Origin: Lactiplantibacillus paraplantarum
GTDB lineage: Bacteria; Bacillota; Bacilli; Lactobacillales; Lactobacillaceae
Assembly: GCF_003641145.1 (NCBI RefSeq)
Contig: NZ_CP032744.1
Location: forward strand, 1,736,001-1,800,000
Direction of reading: 5' to 3'
DNA length: 64,000 nt
Shown in pieces: positions 45,672 to 55,005 of this stretch. The position numbers were made by a program, and so were the translations under genes. The notes below the pieces were generated by a model. That model saw nothing but the letters and a program-made list of their open reading frames with translations, had not been told where the DNA came from and searched no databases. Position 1 is the first letter of the stretch, and every line of letters starts with the position of its first letter.

Positions 45672-46691
45672 TTACACCTTCATTTCTATTTCGCAAGTAT
45701 ATTTAGTTCCAAAATGATGTGTCGCCTTGGTAATGAGCACTGAACGGGTCCCAAGACCAATGTCCTTCAAGCTCTGAATTTTGACGTACACTGCATTACC
45801 AGCAATCAGATCAATATCGCCTAACGTCGTGAGCGTCAAGGTGTATGCTTGCTTGTTTTTCGACTTTAATAATGCTTTAGCTTGCTCCATCATCTGTGCT
45901 TTGTTCGACTTATCCTTCGCATTTTCTACGTGTTGAAGCCGGCCCCAGTTATCAATATTATGACGACTACTTGCAGTAACAGTAGTGTAATGCGTATCCT
46001 TAGCACTCTTGCCACTAGCAGTCGCTGTACTCTTCTGACCTTTAGTCTCATCCTCTCGAACGATTCGTACCACGGTTGCAGCATCATCAATACTGCGTTC
46101 GTATTGAAATTTAGTCATCAATGACTTGTCCCCCACAACTGTCGTTAACGCCTTGTACGGAGCCTTCCGAAGTTCAACCACATCATAATTTGCAGCCACA
46201 AAATACAGATTACCAGTTGCTTTCTCGGTGTTTTCAATCGACGTTTTCAGCATATCAAAATAGCTTTTACTATCACAGACTTCCGCCGCTAGCTTATGAC
46301 TACTAGCGCTGACAATGCTGTGACTGATTTGAGCCATATTGCAAACTTTACTAAAACGCTGACTCAACGTCGATACCGGCCAAACAAGGGAATCTTCATT
46401 TTTCAAGTAACGAAGTTTATCATAGGCAGTCACTGTGAACTTTTCTGGTTCATATTTGAAATCGAAAATATAGCCGTAAAAAATTCTGATACCATCCCAA
46501 TAGAATTTAACAATGTCCCCGTTATGCGGTGTGAATCCTTCATCAACCTCGACAATATCAAACTCCAATGAACCGGCCGAATAATTCAAGTCAGTCGTCC
46601 AAGTAATCGAATCATTGACTAACAGGTTACGGATGTCCCACACAATCGCCCCTTCACCGCGATGTTGGACCGTCATCGTCGTTACTGCCAT
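45672..46691 (-). CDS. XkdQ-like baseplate hub protein
   Basis: 339 residues. The sequence has the gpD/gp27-like hub pattern: SAGSLEFDIVEVDEGFTPHN, GDIVKFYWDGIRIFYGYIFD, then YFVAANYDVVELRKAPYKAL and a C-terminal ATHHFGTKYTCEIEMKV. It should form the hub on which tube and spike meet. Confidence 0.88.
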   Translation of the reverse strand: MAVTTMTVQHRGEGAIVWDIRNLLVNDSITWTTDLNYSAGSLEFDIVEVDEGFTPHNGDIVKFYWDGIRIFYGYIFDFKYEPEKFTVTAYDKLRYLKNEDSLVWPVSTLSQRFSKVCNMAQISHSIVSASSHKLAAEVCDSKSYFDMLKTSIENTEKATGNLYFVAANYDVVELRKAPYKALTTVVGDKSLMTKFQYERSIDDAATVVRIVREDETKGQKSTATASGKSAKDTHYTTVTASSRHNIDNWGRLQHVENAKDKSNKAQMMEQAKALLKSKNKQAYTLTLTTLGDIDLIAGNAVYVKIQSLKDIGLGTRSVLITKATHHFGTKYTCEIEMKV

Positions 46692-46694
46692 TCC

Positions 46695-47387
46695 TTACAC
46701 CGCCTTTACTGCAGATTTTTTCACCCATCCGCGCCAACCGCCGCTAAGCGTCGTCACGTGATATGGATAAGCTCTTCCGAGAGCGATAAAGTTCACTTTG
46801 CGAATGGTGTTATGCTCAGTCTGGCCAGGTCCCCGTCCATAACTATCAACGTGCAAGCGGCCATTTACGATTACCTTCGAGCCTCGCCCAATTTTTTTGG
46901 GTGGCTTTGGCCGCGGCTTTCCTTTTTTCGCAACTTTTTTCTTAGCAATTTTCATTTTTTCAGCTTTATAAGTTTTATACTCCGTTAGATCTAACGTGAA
47001 GGTGTATTCATCCGCATTTGCATTTTCCATCCCGTAATTAAAGCTAGCAACTGTCATCTTCAGTGAAATTTTAGTTCCAGAAACAACCAAGCGAATTGGC
47101 TTTTTTGACTTTTGAGCCGCAATAATCCAATCAATATACTTTTGAGCCGAACTAAGTGGCTTGGAGGCAGTCACATAACGCACATTCTTAGTCGTGACTG
47201 GCAAAATACTTTCTATTGACAGTGTTCGCAATTTAACTTCACCAATTCTGTTGATTTCGCCAAGCTTGACAACTTCTTCGGTTGCATCGTTGGTTTCATA
47301 GTTAACTTTTAATTCTTGTGGGTTAACCGGTAGCTCAATCGTTTTGTTCTTGTTATCGGTCAGATACACACCAATATGTTTTGCCAT
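46695..47387 (-). CDS. XkdP-like tail protein with C-terminal SH3-like domain
   Basis: 230 residues. The N-terminal half (PVNPQELKVNYETNDATEEV) is the XkdP/LysM-protein type domain. A very basic linker (KKVAKKGKPRPKPPKKIGRG) leads to a small domain (VDSYGRGPGQTEHNTIRKVN ... GGWRGWVKKS) that looks like SH3 and stands where other members have LysM. It likely sits at the tape measure-hub junction and contacts peptidoglycan. Confidence 0.82.
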   Translation of the reverse strand: MAKHIGVYLTDNKNKTIELPVNPQELKVNYETNDATEEVVKLGEINRIGEVKLRTLSIESILPVTTKNVRYVTASKPLSSAQKYIDWIIAAQKSKKPIRLVVSGTKISLKMTVASFNYGMENANADEYTFTLDLTEYKTYKAEKMKIAKKKVAKKGKPRPKPPKKIGRGSKVIVNGRLHVDSYGRGPGQTEHNTIRKVNFIALGRAYPYHVTTLSGGWRGWVKKSAVKAV

Positions 47388-47402
47388 TATTCACTCACCT
47401 CT

Positions 47403-50400
47403 TTAGCTCATCGCCGTGCCATTTTTACGAATCAAATAATTCTCAAGCTCGCGAGCGATAGTTTCGCCATCAAGTGCACCATTACCGCTGCTAACCACTT
47501 GAATTGCACCTGGTTGTACTTGAACAACCATACTTGAAGCATCGCCATAATGGTTAGCTGTCACCGTTTCACGAGCATTATCGCCAAATGGCGTCGTAGC
47601 CGGAACATCGCTTATATGGCTTCCTGTAGCTCCGAATTGAATCTGACCATTAGCAGTGATAGAACTACCGCTCATTCCATTAATCGCATTAGACACATTA
47701 CCAATGACTTCTAATGCTCTATTGAAGCCAGCTGCTAGTTGATCACCAGGGTTTAGCCCAGTTAAACCAAAATTTCCTAACGATGAGTCAATATTGGCAG
47801 CACTCACTGCTGACGTTGCCATCTTAGCTCCCGCCTTACTAATCAACGAGCTAGTTCCATTCATCCCGATTGCCATACCTTGGCCCATATAGTCACCAAT
47901 TTCAGCAAATAACCGCGATGGTGAATGAATTTTAGCAGCTGCACGAGCAGCACGATTAGCTTGTGCAATCAGGGCATTTGCAGCCGCAGTAACCGTTCCT
48001 AATCTCGACCGCATTCCGGCGGCCAATCCGGCACTAATCATGGCACCAGCCGAACGGGCAGCACTAACACCACTCTTCATTGCACTGGTAGCAGCATTAA
48101 CTAAGGCGTGTGCGGCAGACCGTGCATTACCTGTTCCGCCTTTAAAGGCGCTAACAAATTTATTAACCGCATCTCGTGCAATAGATCCTAATGTATTTAG
48201 TCCGGTCTTAACAACACTAACCGCGCTGACCATTGTTTTTAGGCTAGCGGCAGCTGATGCAGCTTTGTTTGCTATTGAAGCAACCTGAGTCGCTACAAGT
48301 TTCGTTGCTACTCCCAATGCAGCCATACCGATAGCAGACGCGGCGGCAGCGATTCCTAGCCCTGCGAGAACAAGGGCAGTGGCAGCAGCCACCAGCACAA
48401 TAGCAGCAAGTCCGATCATTGCCATCATTGCTCCCATCATAACCATCGTTAAACCGACCATCGCCATCATCCCTCCAGCCATAACCAGCATCAGACCAGC
48501 CATCGCCATCATTGCTCCAGCCATAACCATCACAAGGCCTGTAAAAGCCATCATCGCTCCGGCCATAACCAGCATCAAGCCAACCATCGCCATCATTGCT
48601 CCAGCCATAACTAATATTAGCCCCATTGCGGCAACCATTGCACCGGCCATAACTAGCATTAGTGCAACACCTAGCATCATTATTCCAACTGCAGCCACCA
48701 ATGACATTGGTGCTACTAACATCAAACTTACCGCTAATAGCATCATTCCAACCCCAGCAATCAAGCCCGTTGCGGCAATCCCCATTAGGGCCACGCTCAT
48801 TAATAGCAAACCAATTGCGGCAACCATACTAAACACGGCCACTAACGGCATTGCTACGGCTAGAATCATCATTCCAACTGCTGCAATCATCACTGTTACT
48901 GCTACCATGGTCATTGCTACGCCTAATAGCAACAAACCAATCGCAGCTAGCATGGACAACGGTGCTAGTAGCACCATACTAACCGCCAATATCATCATGC
49001 CAACTCCAGCAATCAAACCTGTAACGGCAATGACAGTTAAAGCCACACTCATAAGTAACAGTCCGACAGCCGCAATCATACTGAATACGGCAATCAACGG
49101 CAATGTGATTGCCAGCATCAACATCCCAACAGCAGCGATAATAACAGTCACCACGATGGCAGCCATTGCAACGGCAAATAGCAGCGCTCCCACGGCTGCG
49201 ATAACAAATCCAACACCTAAGATTAATAAGGAAGCTCCTAATAGAATAAGACCCACTGCAGCAACAATAGCAGCCAAACCGAAGACGGCAACCGCACCAG
49301 CAAGCGCTAATAGTCCAATAGCGGCACTAACACCATACTGAGAAATCAACGGCAATTGAGTTGCTAATAGCGCCAAGCCAGCCGATGCAAGTAACACCGC
49401 AATACCAATCAATAGTAAAGCAGCACCAAGAATTAAGAATCCCACCGCACCTCCGATTAAGGACGGTCCGAGTAGTTTAACGATGACAGCTAATACAGCG
49501 ACAGCCGCAATCATTCCAAAGAACATTGCAATAGCTGGCCAACCAGCTGACACCAGCTTGATTGTTGCGTTCGCAATCATCAATAGTCCCGCGCCTGCTA
49601 AAGCAGCGCCAGCACCAATCAGAACCATAGCAATCCCTAGCTTCAACATTGATGTCGCAGCCGCTCCCGTCTTACCGGGTTCTGGTACTGGAATTTCTGG
49701 AACTTTAGGTGTCTTTTGAAACATTGATAATGCTGATCTAATCCCTTTAAGCGCTTGGAACCCTTTCATCGCAGTGACAACCAAACCAACTGCCACCGCC
49801 ACTGCTTTGATTTGTCCTGGGCTCATTTTTGATAAAGCATTCAGGCCGGCAATCAGAACCGTGAACTTTAATCCCTGCATTCCAGACTTCATAACGACAA
49901 ACGCGGCCCCAATCGTTTTAAGCGTTCCTGGGCTTAGCTTACTTACAGCATCCGCTACCGCGCTAATCGATTTAGCCGCGCCTTTGATTGTGTTACCCGC
50001 CAATTCACCAAAACTCTTGAACGGATTTTTACCACCACCTGCCAGCTTCCCAAACACTCGTTTGGCAGACGCACCCAGAGTCGTAAACATAGACTGTACC
50101 GACTTGATAGCGCCAGTGTCCGTAAATCCGGCCCACATTTGTTTTGCATTTGCGACGACGGTTTTAAATGCATTCATCGCACCATCAGCAATTGGCTTAA
50201 AATCAATTTTATTAATGGAGTCAGACAAGCTGGATACCATTTTAATACCAACTTGACTTGCGCTATCAAAGGCATCTTGCAACTTAATGGCGACACCTTC
50301 TTTGAGTCCATCAACTGCTTGTCCGACAGTCTTAAATTGTGTTGCCATCTTAGTAAAGCCTTTATTAGTCCCAGCTTTTGAGACAGCATTGAAGAAATCC

Positions 50401-51086
50401 TGTGTTTTAACTTTGCCGTTTTGAATATCCTGAACTAATTGTGCAGTGGATCTGTGCATTGTTTTAGCGACTGCAGCCATACCAGCTGGTGATTGTTGCA
50501 TCATCAATTTAAAATCAGCCCATTGTACTTTAGGCATGGCAGCCATCTGAGTAGCTTGCTGACTCAAAGTCTTCATCGCTTGTGCCGGATCTTCAGAGGC
50601 GGATGCTAGCCCACCAAATCCTTTAACCAACGATGTCGTGTTCTTTGTACCAACTGCTGCTAGCTGGCTATAAGTTGAAGCCATATCTGATGCAGAATAA
50701 ATTGTTTGTTGCGCAAACTTTGATAAACTTCCACGAGCGGCAGAGATTTGCTTGGGGCTTTGTCCAATCATGGACATGTTCCCGTTAAACGTTTGCCATG
50801 CCTTGCTGGAATCGTTCAATTCGCCAATCATTGAGCCAATCCCCGATGAGGCAATTCCAATGCCTTTACTAATACCGCCACCAATAACATTGGCACCTAA
50901 TACAGACTTAAATACCCCACCAGTTTCAGCGGCAGACTTGTTAAGACTGCTGAATGGATTGGCGCCTGCCATTCCAGACTTGAAACGTGAAAACATCGAC
51001 TGTCCCTGACTTAATTTACTGTTTAGTTTGTCTAGTGGTGATGTGAATCCGTCTAGAATTTTAATTGTTGCGCTTACAGTTGACAT
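47403..51086 (-). CDS. Tail tape measure protein with long hydrophobic repeats
   Basis: 1227 residues from ATG 51086 (MSTVSATIKILDGFTSPLDK), with AGGAGG 8 nt upstream; a start nearer the RBS or one farther upstream is less likely. An N-terminal TP901-type tape measure domain (QTIYSASDMASTYSQLAAVG) is followed by a helical part. About 400 residues of almost pure membrane-like repeats come next: 21-residue units (about 48.65-49.17 kb) and 14-residue units (about 48.41-48.66 kb). The C-terminal part has IHSPSRLFAEIGDYMGQGMA. The protein sets tail length and is ejected with the DNA. Confidence 0.93.
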   Translation of the reverse strand: MSTVSATIKILDGFTSPLDKLNSKLSQGQSMFSRFKSGMAGANPFSSLNKSAAETGGVFKSVLGANVIGGGISKGIGIASSGIGSMIGELNDSSKAWQTFNGNMSMIGQSPKQISAARGSLSKFAQQTIYSASDMASTYSQLAAVGTKNTTSLVKGFGGLASASEDPAQAMKTLSQQATQMAAMPKVQWADFKLMMQQSPAGMAAVAKTMHRSTAQLVQDIQNGKVKTQDFFNAVSKAGTNKGFTKMATQFKTVGQAVDGLKEGVAIKLQDAFDSASQVGIKMVSSLSDSINKIDFKPIADGAMNAFKTVVANAKQMWAGFTDTGAIKSVQSMFTTLGASAKRVFGKLAGGGKNPFKSFGELAGNTIKGAAKSISAVADAVSKLSPGTLKTIGAAFVVMKSGMQGLKFTVLIAGLNALSKMSPGQIKAVAVAVGLVVTAMKGFQALKGIRSALSMFQKTPKVPEIPVPEPGKTGAAATSMLKLGIAMVLIGAGAALAGAGLLMIANATIKLVSAGWPAIAMFFGMIAAVAVLAVIVKLLGPSLIGGAVGFLILGAALLLIGIAVLLASAGLALLATQLPLISQYGVSAAIGLLALAGAVAVFGLAAIVAAVGLILLGASLLILGVGFVIAAVGALLFAVAMAAIVVTVIIAAVGMLMLAITLPLIAVFSMIAAVGLLLMSVALTVIAVTGLIAGVGMMILAVSMVLLAPLSMLAAIGLLLLGVAMTMVAVTVMIAAVGMMILAVAMPLVAVFSMVAAIGLLLMSVALMGIAATGLIAGVGMMLLAVSLMLVAPMSLVAAVGIMMLGVALMLVMAGAMVAAMGLILVMAGAMMAMVGLMLVMAGAMMAFTGLVMVMAGAMMAMAGLMLVMAGGMMAMVGLTMVMMGAMMAMIGLAAIVLVAAATALVLAGLGIAAAASAIGMAALGVATKLVATQVASIANKAASAAASLKTMVSAVSVVKTGLNTLGSIARDAVNKFVSAFKGGTGNARSAAHALVNAATSAMKSGVSAARSAGAMISAGLAAGMRSRLGTVTAAANALIAQANRAARAAAKIHSPSRLFAEIGDYMGQGMAIGMNGTSSLISKAGAKMATSAVSAANIDSSLGNFGLTGLNPGDQLAAGFNRALEVIGNVSNAINGMSGSSITANGQIQFGATGSHISDVPATTPFGDNARETVTANHYGDASSMVVQVQPGAIQVVSSGNGALDGETIARELENYLIRKNGTAMS
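48410..48660 (-). repeat. 42-bp (14-residue) tandem repeats in the tape measure gene
   Basis: About six units reading LVMAGAMMAMVGLM with small changes, at 42-bp period in the DNA. They lie at the end of the larger hydrophobic repeat region. Confidence 0.8.
48650..49170 (-). repeat. 63-bp (21-residue) tandem repeats in the tape measure gene
   Basis: About eight units of the form IAAVGMMILAVAMPLVAVFSM. Unit ends alternate (FSM, TGL, LSM, TVM and again), which suggests duplication of a block of four units (84 residues). Confidence 0.8.
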
Positions 51087-51129
51087 ACTCATGGCCTCCT
51101 TTCTTTTATGTACAAACAAACTAGAAGAC

Positions 51130-51326
51130 TCAGTGCCTTCTAGCTTTTCGTTTAGCGTCTTTTTCTTGACGTCGTTCTTCCTTAACTCTTATGTCAATCC
51201 CAGCGATCACGAGTGCCTTTTCTCGGATAGTTAGGGCTGTGTACTGTGACGGGGTCCAGTTGAAGTTATTCATCGTATAGAAATAGTATGAAAAATCTGC
51301 ACCTTCACCGTCTTGAATTATTTTTT
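51130..51326 (-). CDS. -1 frameshift extension of the tail assembly chaperone
   Basis: 63 codons in the -1 frame directly after the slippery A7 of the upstream gene (IIQDGEGADFSYYFYTMNNF ... KDAKRKARRH, stop TGA 51130-51132). The frame joins exactly at the slip site, giving a 206-residue fusion. An internal ATG alone would give only about 47 residues. This is the gpGT-type product known in dsDNA phage tails, made in small amounts relative to the short form. Confidence 0.85.
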
Positions 51327-51749
51327 TACTTCATCCGTTAAATCCTTCAAGTTTTCCTGGTTGATACCTGACAGTTTCATGACTTCACCACTAAGATCAG
51401 TCATTTCACCAACTTTCAGCATTTCCTTCAACGTCCCGATTGGATCAGCTAATGTACCATAGCTTTCTTGAAGTTCATGATCATCTAACGGAGGGAACAC
51501 GACCGAAGCTGTGACAAGTAGTTCGCCAAACAGCTCCTGGTCTTGAGTCTCCTCAATTTGACCCGTTGCCGGATTTTTACGCCGACGAGTGGCTTTCTTT
51601 CGTAATCCATCGATTTCTTTATTAGTAATCTCTCGAATAACAAACGGCTCAGTAAAGCGCTTGAACGCGACTTCTTTGGTTGCTGGTTCATACGCCATAT
51701 TTTGTTTCAGAAAGCTAGATACACTACGTTGTTGCTTTTCTTCGGTCAT
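51318..51749 (-). CDS. Tail assembly chaperone, XkdN-like (gpG analogue)
   Basis: 143 residues between tail tube and tape measure, as XkdN in PBSX. Acidic/basic mixed helical protein (QRSVSSFLKQNMAYEPATKE; FGELLVTASVVFPPLDDHEL). Its last codons GTA AAA AAA TAA contain the heptamer A AAA AAA in the right phase for a -1 shift. Chaperones of this kind coat the tape measure before the tube polymerises. Confidence 0.9.
   Translation of the reverse strand: MTEEKQQRSVSSFLKQNMAYEPATKEVAFKRFTEPFVIREITNKEIDGLRKKATRRRKNPATGQIEETQDQELFGELLVTASVVFPPLDDHELQESYGTLADPIGTLKEMLKVGEMTDLSGEVMKLSGINQENLKDLTDEVKK
51321..51327 (-). promoter_or_regulatory. Slippery heptamer A AAA AAA
   Basis: Seven A on the coding strand in the phase GTA AAA AAA, ending directly at the stop codon of the short chaperone. 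Slippage by -1 opens the 63-codon extension. Confidence 0.82.
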
Positions 51750-51762
51750 GTTGTAATTCCTC

Positions 51763-52245
51763 CTATAAATCGAATCCAGTGAATGCCTGAATTAGGCTAA
51801 CGCCTTCAAAAGTAAAATCAGATTCCCATTGCATTACATCGTCATCCGCTTCAAAATCAGCAAACGGAACATCATCTAAGTTGACGTCAGTGAAATGTAA
51901 TGTTTGAGTGCCAGCTGCGCTGGTAGGATCATTAATTGTTAAAGTCGCTTCAAAGTACAAGTCTTTGCCACCGTTGATGTATGGTAAAGCATACTTAGAC
52001 CAGTTCGAACTAATTAGGTAACCACCTAACGTCCCAGTTCCTTCCACACTCGTAGTCTTTTTGTGCTTCCAACGTGATCCAAGTGTCTGCACATCTTCCT
52101 TATTTTTTTCTAGCTTGGCGCTAAATTTATTTGCTTCAATCAATGGAATAACCTTGCCATTGATAGTGATATAAATTTTCGCGTCCTTAGTTGAAATCGT
52201 ATCGCGCCCATTAAGGAACGAGCCGATTGTCGTGTTTTCAGCCAT
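51763..52245 (-). CDS. Tail tube protein (XkdM-like)
   Basis: 160 residues (MAENTTIGSFLNGRDTISTK). It has the family's AKIYITINGKVIPLIEANKF, KTTSVEGTGTLGGYLISSNW and DVMQWESDFTFEGVSLI segments. It forms the inner tube of the contractile tail. It directly follows the sheath gene. Confidence 0.92.
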   Translation of the reverse strand: MAENTTIGSFLNGRDTISTKDAKIYITINGKVIPLIEANKFSAKLEKNKEDVQTLGSRWKHKKTTSVEGTGTLGGYLISSNWSKYALPYINGGKDLYFEATLTINDPTSAAGTQTLHFTDVNLDDVPFADFEADDDVMQWESDFTFEGVSLIQAFTGFDL

Positions 52246-52258
52246 GTTTTAGACCCTC

Positions 52259-53623
52259 CTATTGAACAGTAATCGTCATGTATAATTTTTCCATTGCTTC
52301 GTTTGGTTGAACCGCTAAATCTACCACAATGGAGTCTTTAGTTTGGCCTTCTGCCACAGTTACATCATCAGCCACAAAATTAGTGATAGAACCACCATTT
52401 TGCAATGTATCCAGTTGAGCCACAAGGTTTGCTTTGAATAGGTCGCGACCAGTGTCATCGTTGTTGACCTTACCAATGAACTGGTTTTCGAAAATTGTTT
52501 GCGTCAAATTCGCAATGCCATCGATTGTGCGGATGACCTGGTTTTTAGCAAAATAGCTTGGCTTGTCATCAGTAAATTGAACCAGGCTGTTGATGTCCTC
52601 TTCAATAACCACATCGCCATCTCGCTTCACACTAAATACGAGGTGTCCTGCTTTCAAATTATCAATGATTGCTGTATTTGAAAGGCGAGGTGTCGCATCT
52701 TGTGCATCCGGATAAACGGCATACGTCAACGAGGCACTACCATCAAGCGCAGATGATGCTCCTGCAATATATGCGGCTGCGGTAGTTGCGTCCAAGACCG
52801 TGCCATCCATTAATGTCACGCCATTGACAACAGCTGTAATGGCTTCCGAATTGTACTTGGTGTCGGTCGTCAAAGCTGGTACAACGCCCGTCACCTTGTA
52901 CCCTTCATCATCACGCATCCGCTGTACAAGGTTCGCAAGTAAGGCATGAATCTCAGTATCAACTGGATAGCCGGCCGTCGTGACGACACTGTATGAGCGA
53001 GTCTCCATGGCGTCAGACAATAATGTCGTGATGTCGCCCTTTTCACTAGTACCACCCGTCAGCTTATACGTGGTCTTACCAGTCAATGCTGCCAATTTGG
53101 TTGGTCCTGCCGTTTCATCTGCGGTAACAACATCAATATAATCATTAGACAGCAGTGGCACTGAACCATCACTCTTAATTGCCTGTTGATCAACTACAGA
53201 CGTTCCTAGAAGCGTTGTAACTGTAATTTTCGTCTCGTCCGTCGGGTCTTTTAACACACTGACAGTCAGATCATTACCACGTACACCTGCGTATTTAGCT
53301 GTAAGCGTCCATGGCAAGCCTTCATCAGCCACTGTTGCTTTAGTACCAGCATTGTCGTTGACTAGTAACACAGTTACGGCTCCCTTTAAAGCTTCATGAA
53401 TTGTAATCGCCTTAGAATCCGTCTGAGCAACACCAATCAGTGCGCGAAAGTCACTATCTCCAGATAGCTCAATGACCCCATTAGCGCCCCAACCATAATC
53501 AACACCGTTTGCCATTAATACACGGCCAGTAGTCGTATCAGTTTGTTGTTCCGGCACCCCTTTGACATTGATATATGCGCCAGGTCGTACCTTATTTTGT
53601 GTCTTCCAAATTCCGCCTGCCAT
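52259..53623 (-). CDS. Phage tail sheath protein (XkdK-like)
   Basis: 454 residues. Starts with the XkdK pattern GGIWKTQNKVRPGAYINVKG; the middle has IELSGDSDFRALIGVAQTDS, and the C-terminus has TIDGIANLTQTIFENQFIGK with a final NEAMEKLYMTITVQ. The sheath contracts to drive the tube through the cell wall, so the phage is a myovirus type. The ATG follows the previous stop without gap. Confidence 0.95.
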   Translation of the reverse strand: MAGGIWKTQNKVRPGAYINVKGVPEQQTDTTTGRVLMANGVDYGWGANGVIELSGDSDFRALIGVAQTDSKAITIHEALKGAVTVLLVNDNAGTKATVADEGLPWTLTAKYAGVRGNDLTVSVLKDPTDETKITVTTLLGTSVVDQQAIKSDGSVPLLSNDYIDVVTADETAGPTKLAALTGKTTYKLTGGTSEKGDITTLLSDAMETRSYSVVTTAGYPVDTEIHALLANLVQRMRDDEGYKVTGVVPALTTDTKYNSEAITAVVNGVTLMDGTVLDATTAAAYIAGASSALDGSASLTYAVYPDAQDATPRLSNTAIIDNLKAGHLVFSVKRDGDVVIEEDINSLVQFTDDKPSYFAKNQVIRTIDGIANLTQTIFENQFIGKVNNDDTGRDLFKANLVAQLDTLQNGGSITNFVADDVTVAEGQTKDSIVVDLAVQPNEAMEKLYMTITVQ

Positions 53624-53815
53624 TTAAATTGCCTCCTTAAATTTATTGATTTCACTTTTAGCTTGTTCTAACGAATATTGTTTATCTTCTTCCAAAACAA
53701 CTTTGAGAATATCGACTTCCAACTTCGTGAACGCACTCGCCATTAACAAGTCGGCCTTATCAAACTTTGGCACAACCGTTTTGGCTCGCTTTACTGTTCT
53801 CTTGGTTTCACTCAC
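53624..53815 (-). CDS. Small phage protein (XkdJ-like position)
   Basis: 63 residues from GTG 53815 (SETKRTVKRAKTVVPKFDKA), with AGGAGG 8 nt upstream; longer starts inside the previous gene lack an RBS. The N-terminus is very basic, the rest helical (FTKLEVDILKVVLEEDKQYS). Sits between the tail completion gene and the sheath. Function unknown. Confidence 0.75.
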   Translation of the reverse strand: MSETKRTVKRAKTVVPKFDKADLLMASAFTKLEVDILKVVLEEDKQYSLEQAKSEINKFKEAI

Positions 53816-54221
53816 GTTTTGTCCCTCCTCGATAATCAATCGTCTCTTGTTTCGTGCCATCATCAACAGGTACCGCGCGGAAACTGACAGTGAATGTCAT
53901 CAGTAACGCCCCATCGTTGTGGTCGAAGTTTCGGTTTGTGATCCCTGCGAAATCATTTAACTGAACAAAATTATCAGCTAATAATTCTTCCATCATTTCC
54001 ATATCTTCATTCGGGTTTTCCGGGTCTGGAAAATACACCAATTGAAAGTGATTATCTCGCACTTGGATACCGAATAGGTTTGGCATAATAGCAGTTGGCA
54101 ACTTTTCCACAAAAAAAGATGGCTCTTGAAAACCACCTCGTTGTTGTTCACGATAAATGGGCAACCCTGGAACAAGTTGAGCCAACTGTGTAGCAATTCG
54201 CTTCGTTACATTAAATGACAT
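53808..54221 (-). CDS. Tail terminator/completion protein (DUF6838-like)
   Basis: 137 residues (VTKRIATQLAQLVPGLPIYR ... PSFFVEKLPTAIMPNLFGIQ ... FTVSFRAVPVDDGTKQETID). Size, order and the FDHNDGALLMTFTVSF strand match the family placed before the sheath gene. It probably caps the tail at the head side. Confidence 0.78.
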   Translation of the reverse strand: MSFNVTKRIATQLAQLVPGLPIYREQQRGGFQEPSFFVEKLPTAIMPNLFGIQVRDNHFQLVYFPDPENPNEDMEMMEELLADNFVQLNDFAGITNRNFDHNDGALLMTFTVSFRAVPVDDGTKQETIDYRGGTKRE

Positions 54222-54230
54222 TGAACCACC

Positions 54231-54626
54231 TCATGAGAGCTTAGATAAGAACTTTTGTAGTGCAGGGGTCAACAATGACGTCATTTGGTCATCAACCTCA
54301 AACATTGTTTTCATCAGCATGTGCTGCCCAGGAACCCAACCACCGCCACGAGTTCTATGTCCCATTTCGATATATTGCGCATATTCGATGTTGTTTAGCG
54401 CCGTCAACGTAATCACGGATGCACTAACTGTTGGCCCTTTCAATTCCCAACCACGTCGAAGCGTCCCTGTGTCAACCGGTGTTTTGGCTTTGACTCCTTT
54501 GAGTATTTGTGCACCAACTCGTTTTACACTCTCTTCCAACTGCGATTTAAGAATTTCGGCATTGGCCTCCGTTTGAACCTTCTTCGCAAATTCTTTGAAT
54601 TCAGCATCATCAATCGTTCCCCAACT
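54231..54626 (-). CDS. HK97 gp10-like tail completion protein
   Basis: 131 residues from ATG 54626 (MSWGTIDDAEFKEFAKKVQT; AGAGGTG 7 nt upstream). Family pattern: VGAQILKGVKAKTPVDTGTL, RRGWELKG, NNIEYAQYIEMGHRTRGGGW. It joins head and tail. Overlaps the preceding gene by 17 bp. Confidence 0.88.
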   Translation of the reverse strand, partial: SWGTIDDAEFKEFAKKVQTEANAEILKSQLEESVKRVGAQILKGVKAKTPVDTGTLRRGWELKGPTVSASVITLTALNNIEYAQYIEMGHRTRGGGWVPGQHMLMKTMFEVDDQMTSLLTPALQKFLSKLS

Positions 54627-55005
54627 CATTAGCTGCCACCTCTTTAGCCTTCTCATCACGAACCATCGCTACTTCTTGATGGGTCTCATAGCCCGTATAC
54701 CCCCTGCTAGCGCGCTTATACTGGGTCACATTGCCATTCACATCAGTGACGGCAATCAAATCACCAGCAGCTACCTTAACCCCGTTATCAATAATGAGCT
54801 TGGCGTCGTACAAATCAGTCCCATAGAACGATTGTTCGCTGGTTTTCAATCCTGACAGTACCACTTTTGCCGGGCGATTTTCACAAATAACCACGTCTTC
54901 GGTGGTTGTGAATGGCCCATCTTCAACTTCCCGCACACCGGTAATGGTTACGCGATCATGCCATAGTTTGGGCAACACTTTTGCCATGCGCTTATAACCA
55001 TTCAT
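54610..55005 (-). CDS. Head closure/minor capsid protein
   Basis: 131 residues: WHDRVTITGVREVEDGPFTT, then NRPAKVVLSGLKTSEQSFYG and VTQYKRASRGYTGYETHQEV. This matches the small minor capsid (gp16/head-closure) proteins found after the gp15-type connector. Overlaps the connector by 4 bp. Confidence 0.8.
   Translation of the reverse strand: MNGYKRMAKVLPKLWHDRVTITGVREVEDGPFTTTEDVVICENRPAKVVLSGLKTSEQSFYGTDLYDAKLIIDNGVKVAAGDLIAVTDVNGNVTQYKRASRGYTGYETHQEVAMVRDEKAKEVAANELGND

Noticed and set aside
48410..49170. Regular DNA repeats resembling a CRISPR or satellite array
   Set aside because: The 42- and 63-bp units keep the reading frame and encode the tape measure repeats; no constant repeat with unique spacers exists.
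48379..49341. 320-residue plus-strand reading frame opposite the tape measure gene
   Set aside because: It mirrors the repetitive antisense codons (Ile/Ala/Thr/Pro-rich), lacks an RBS and runs against all neighbouring phage genes.
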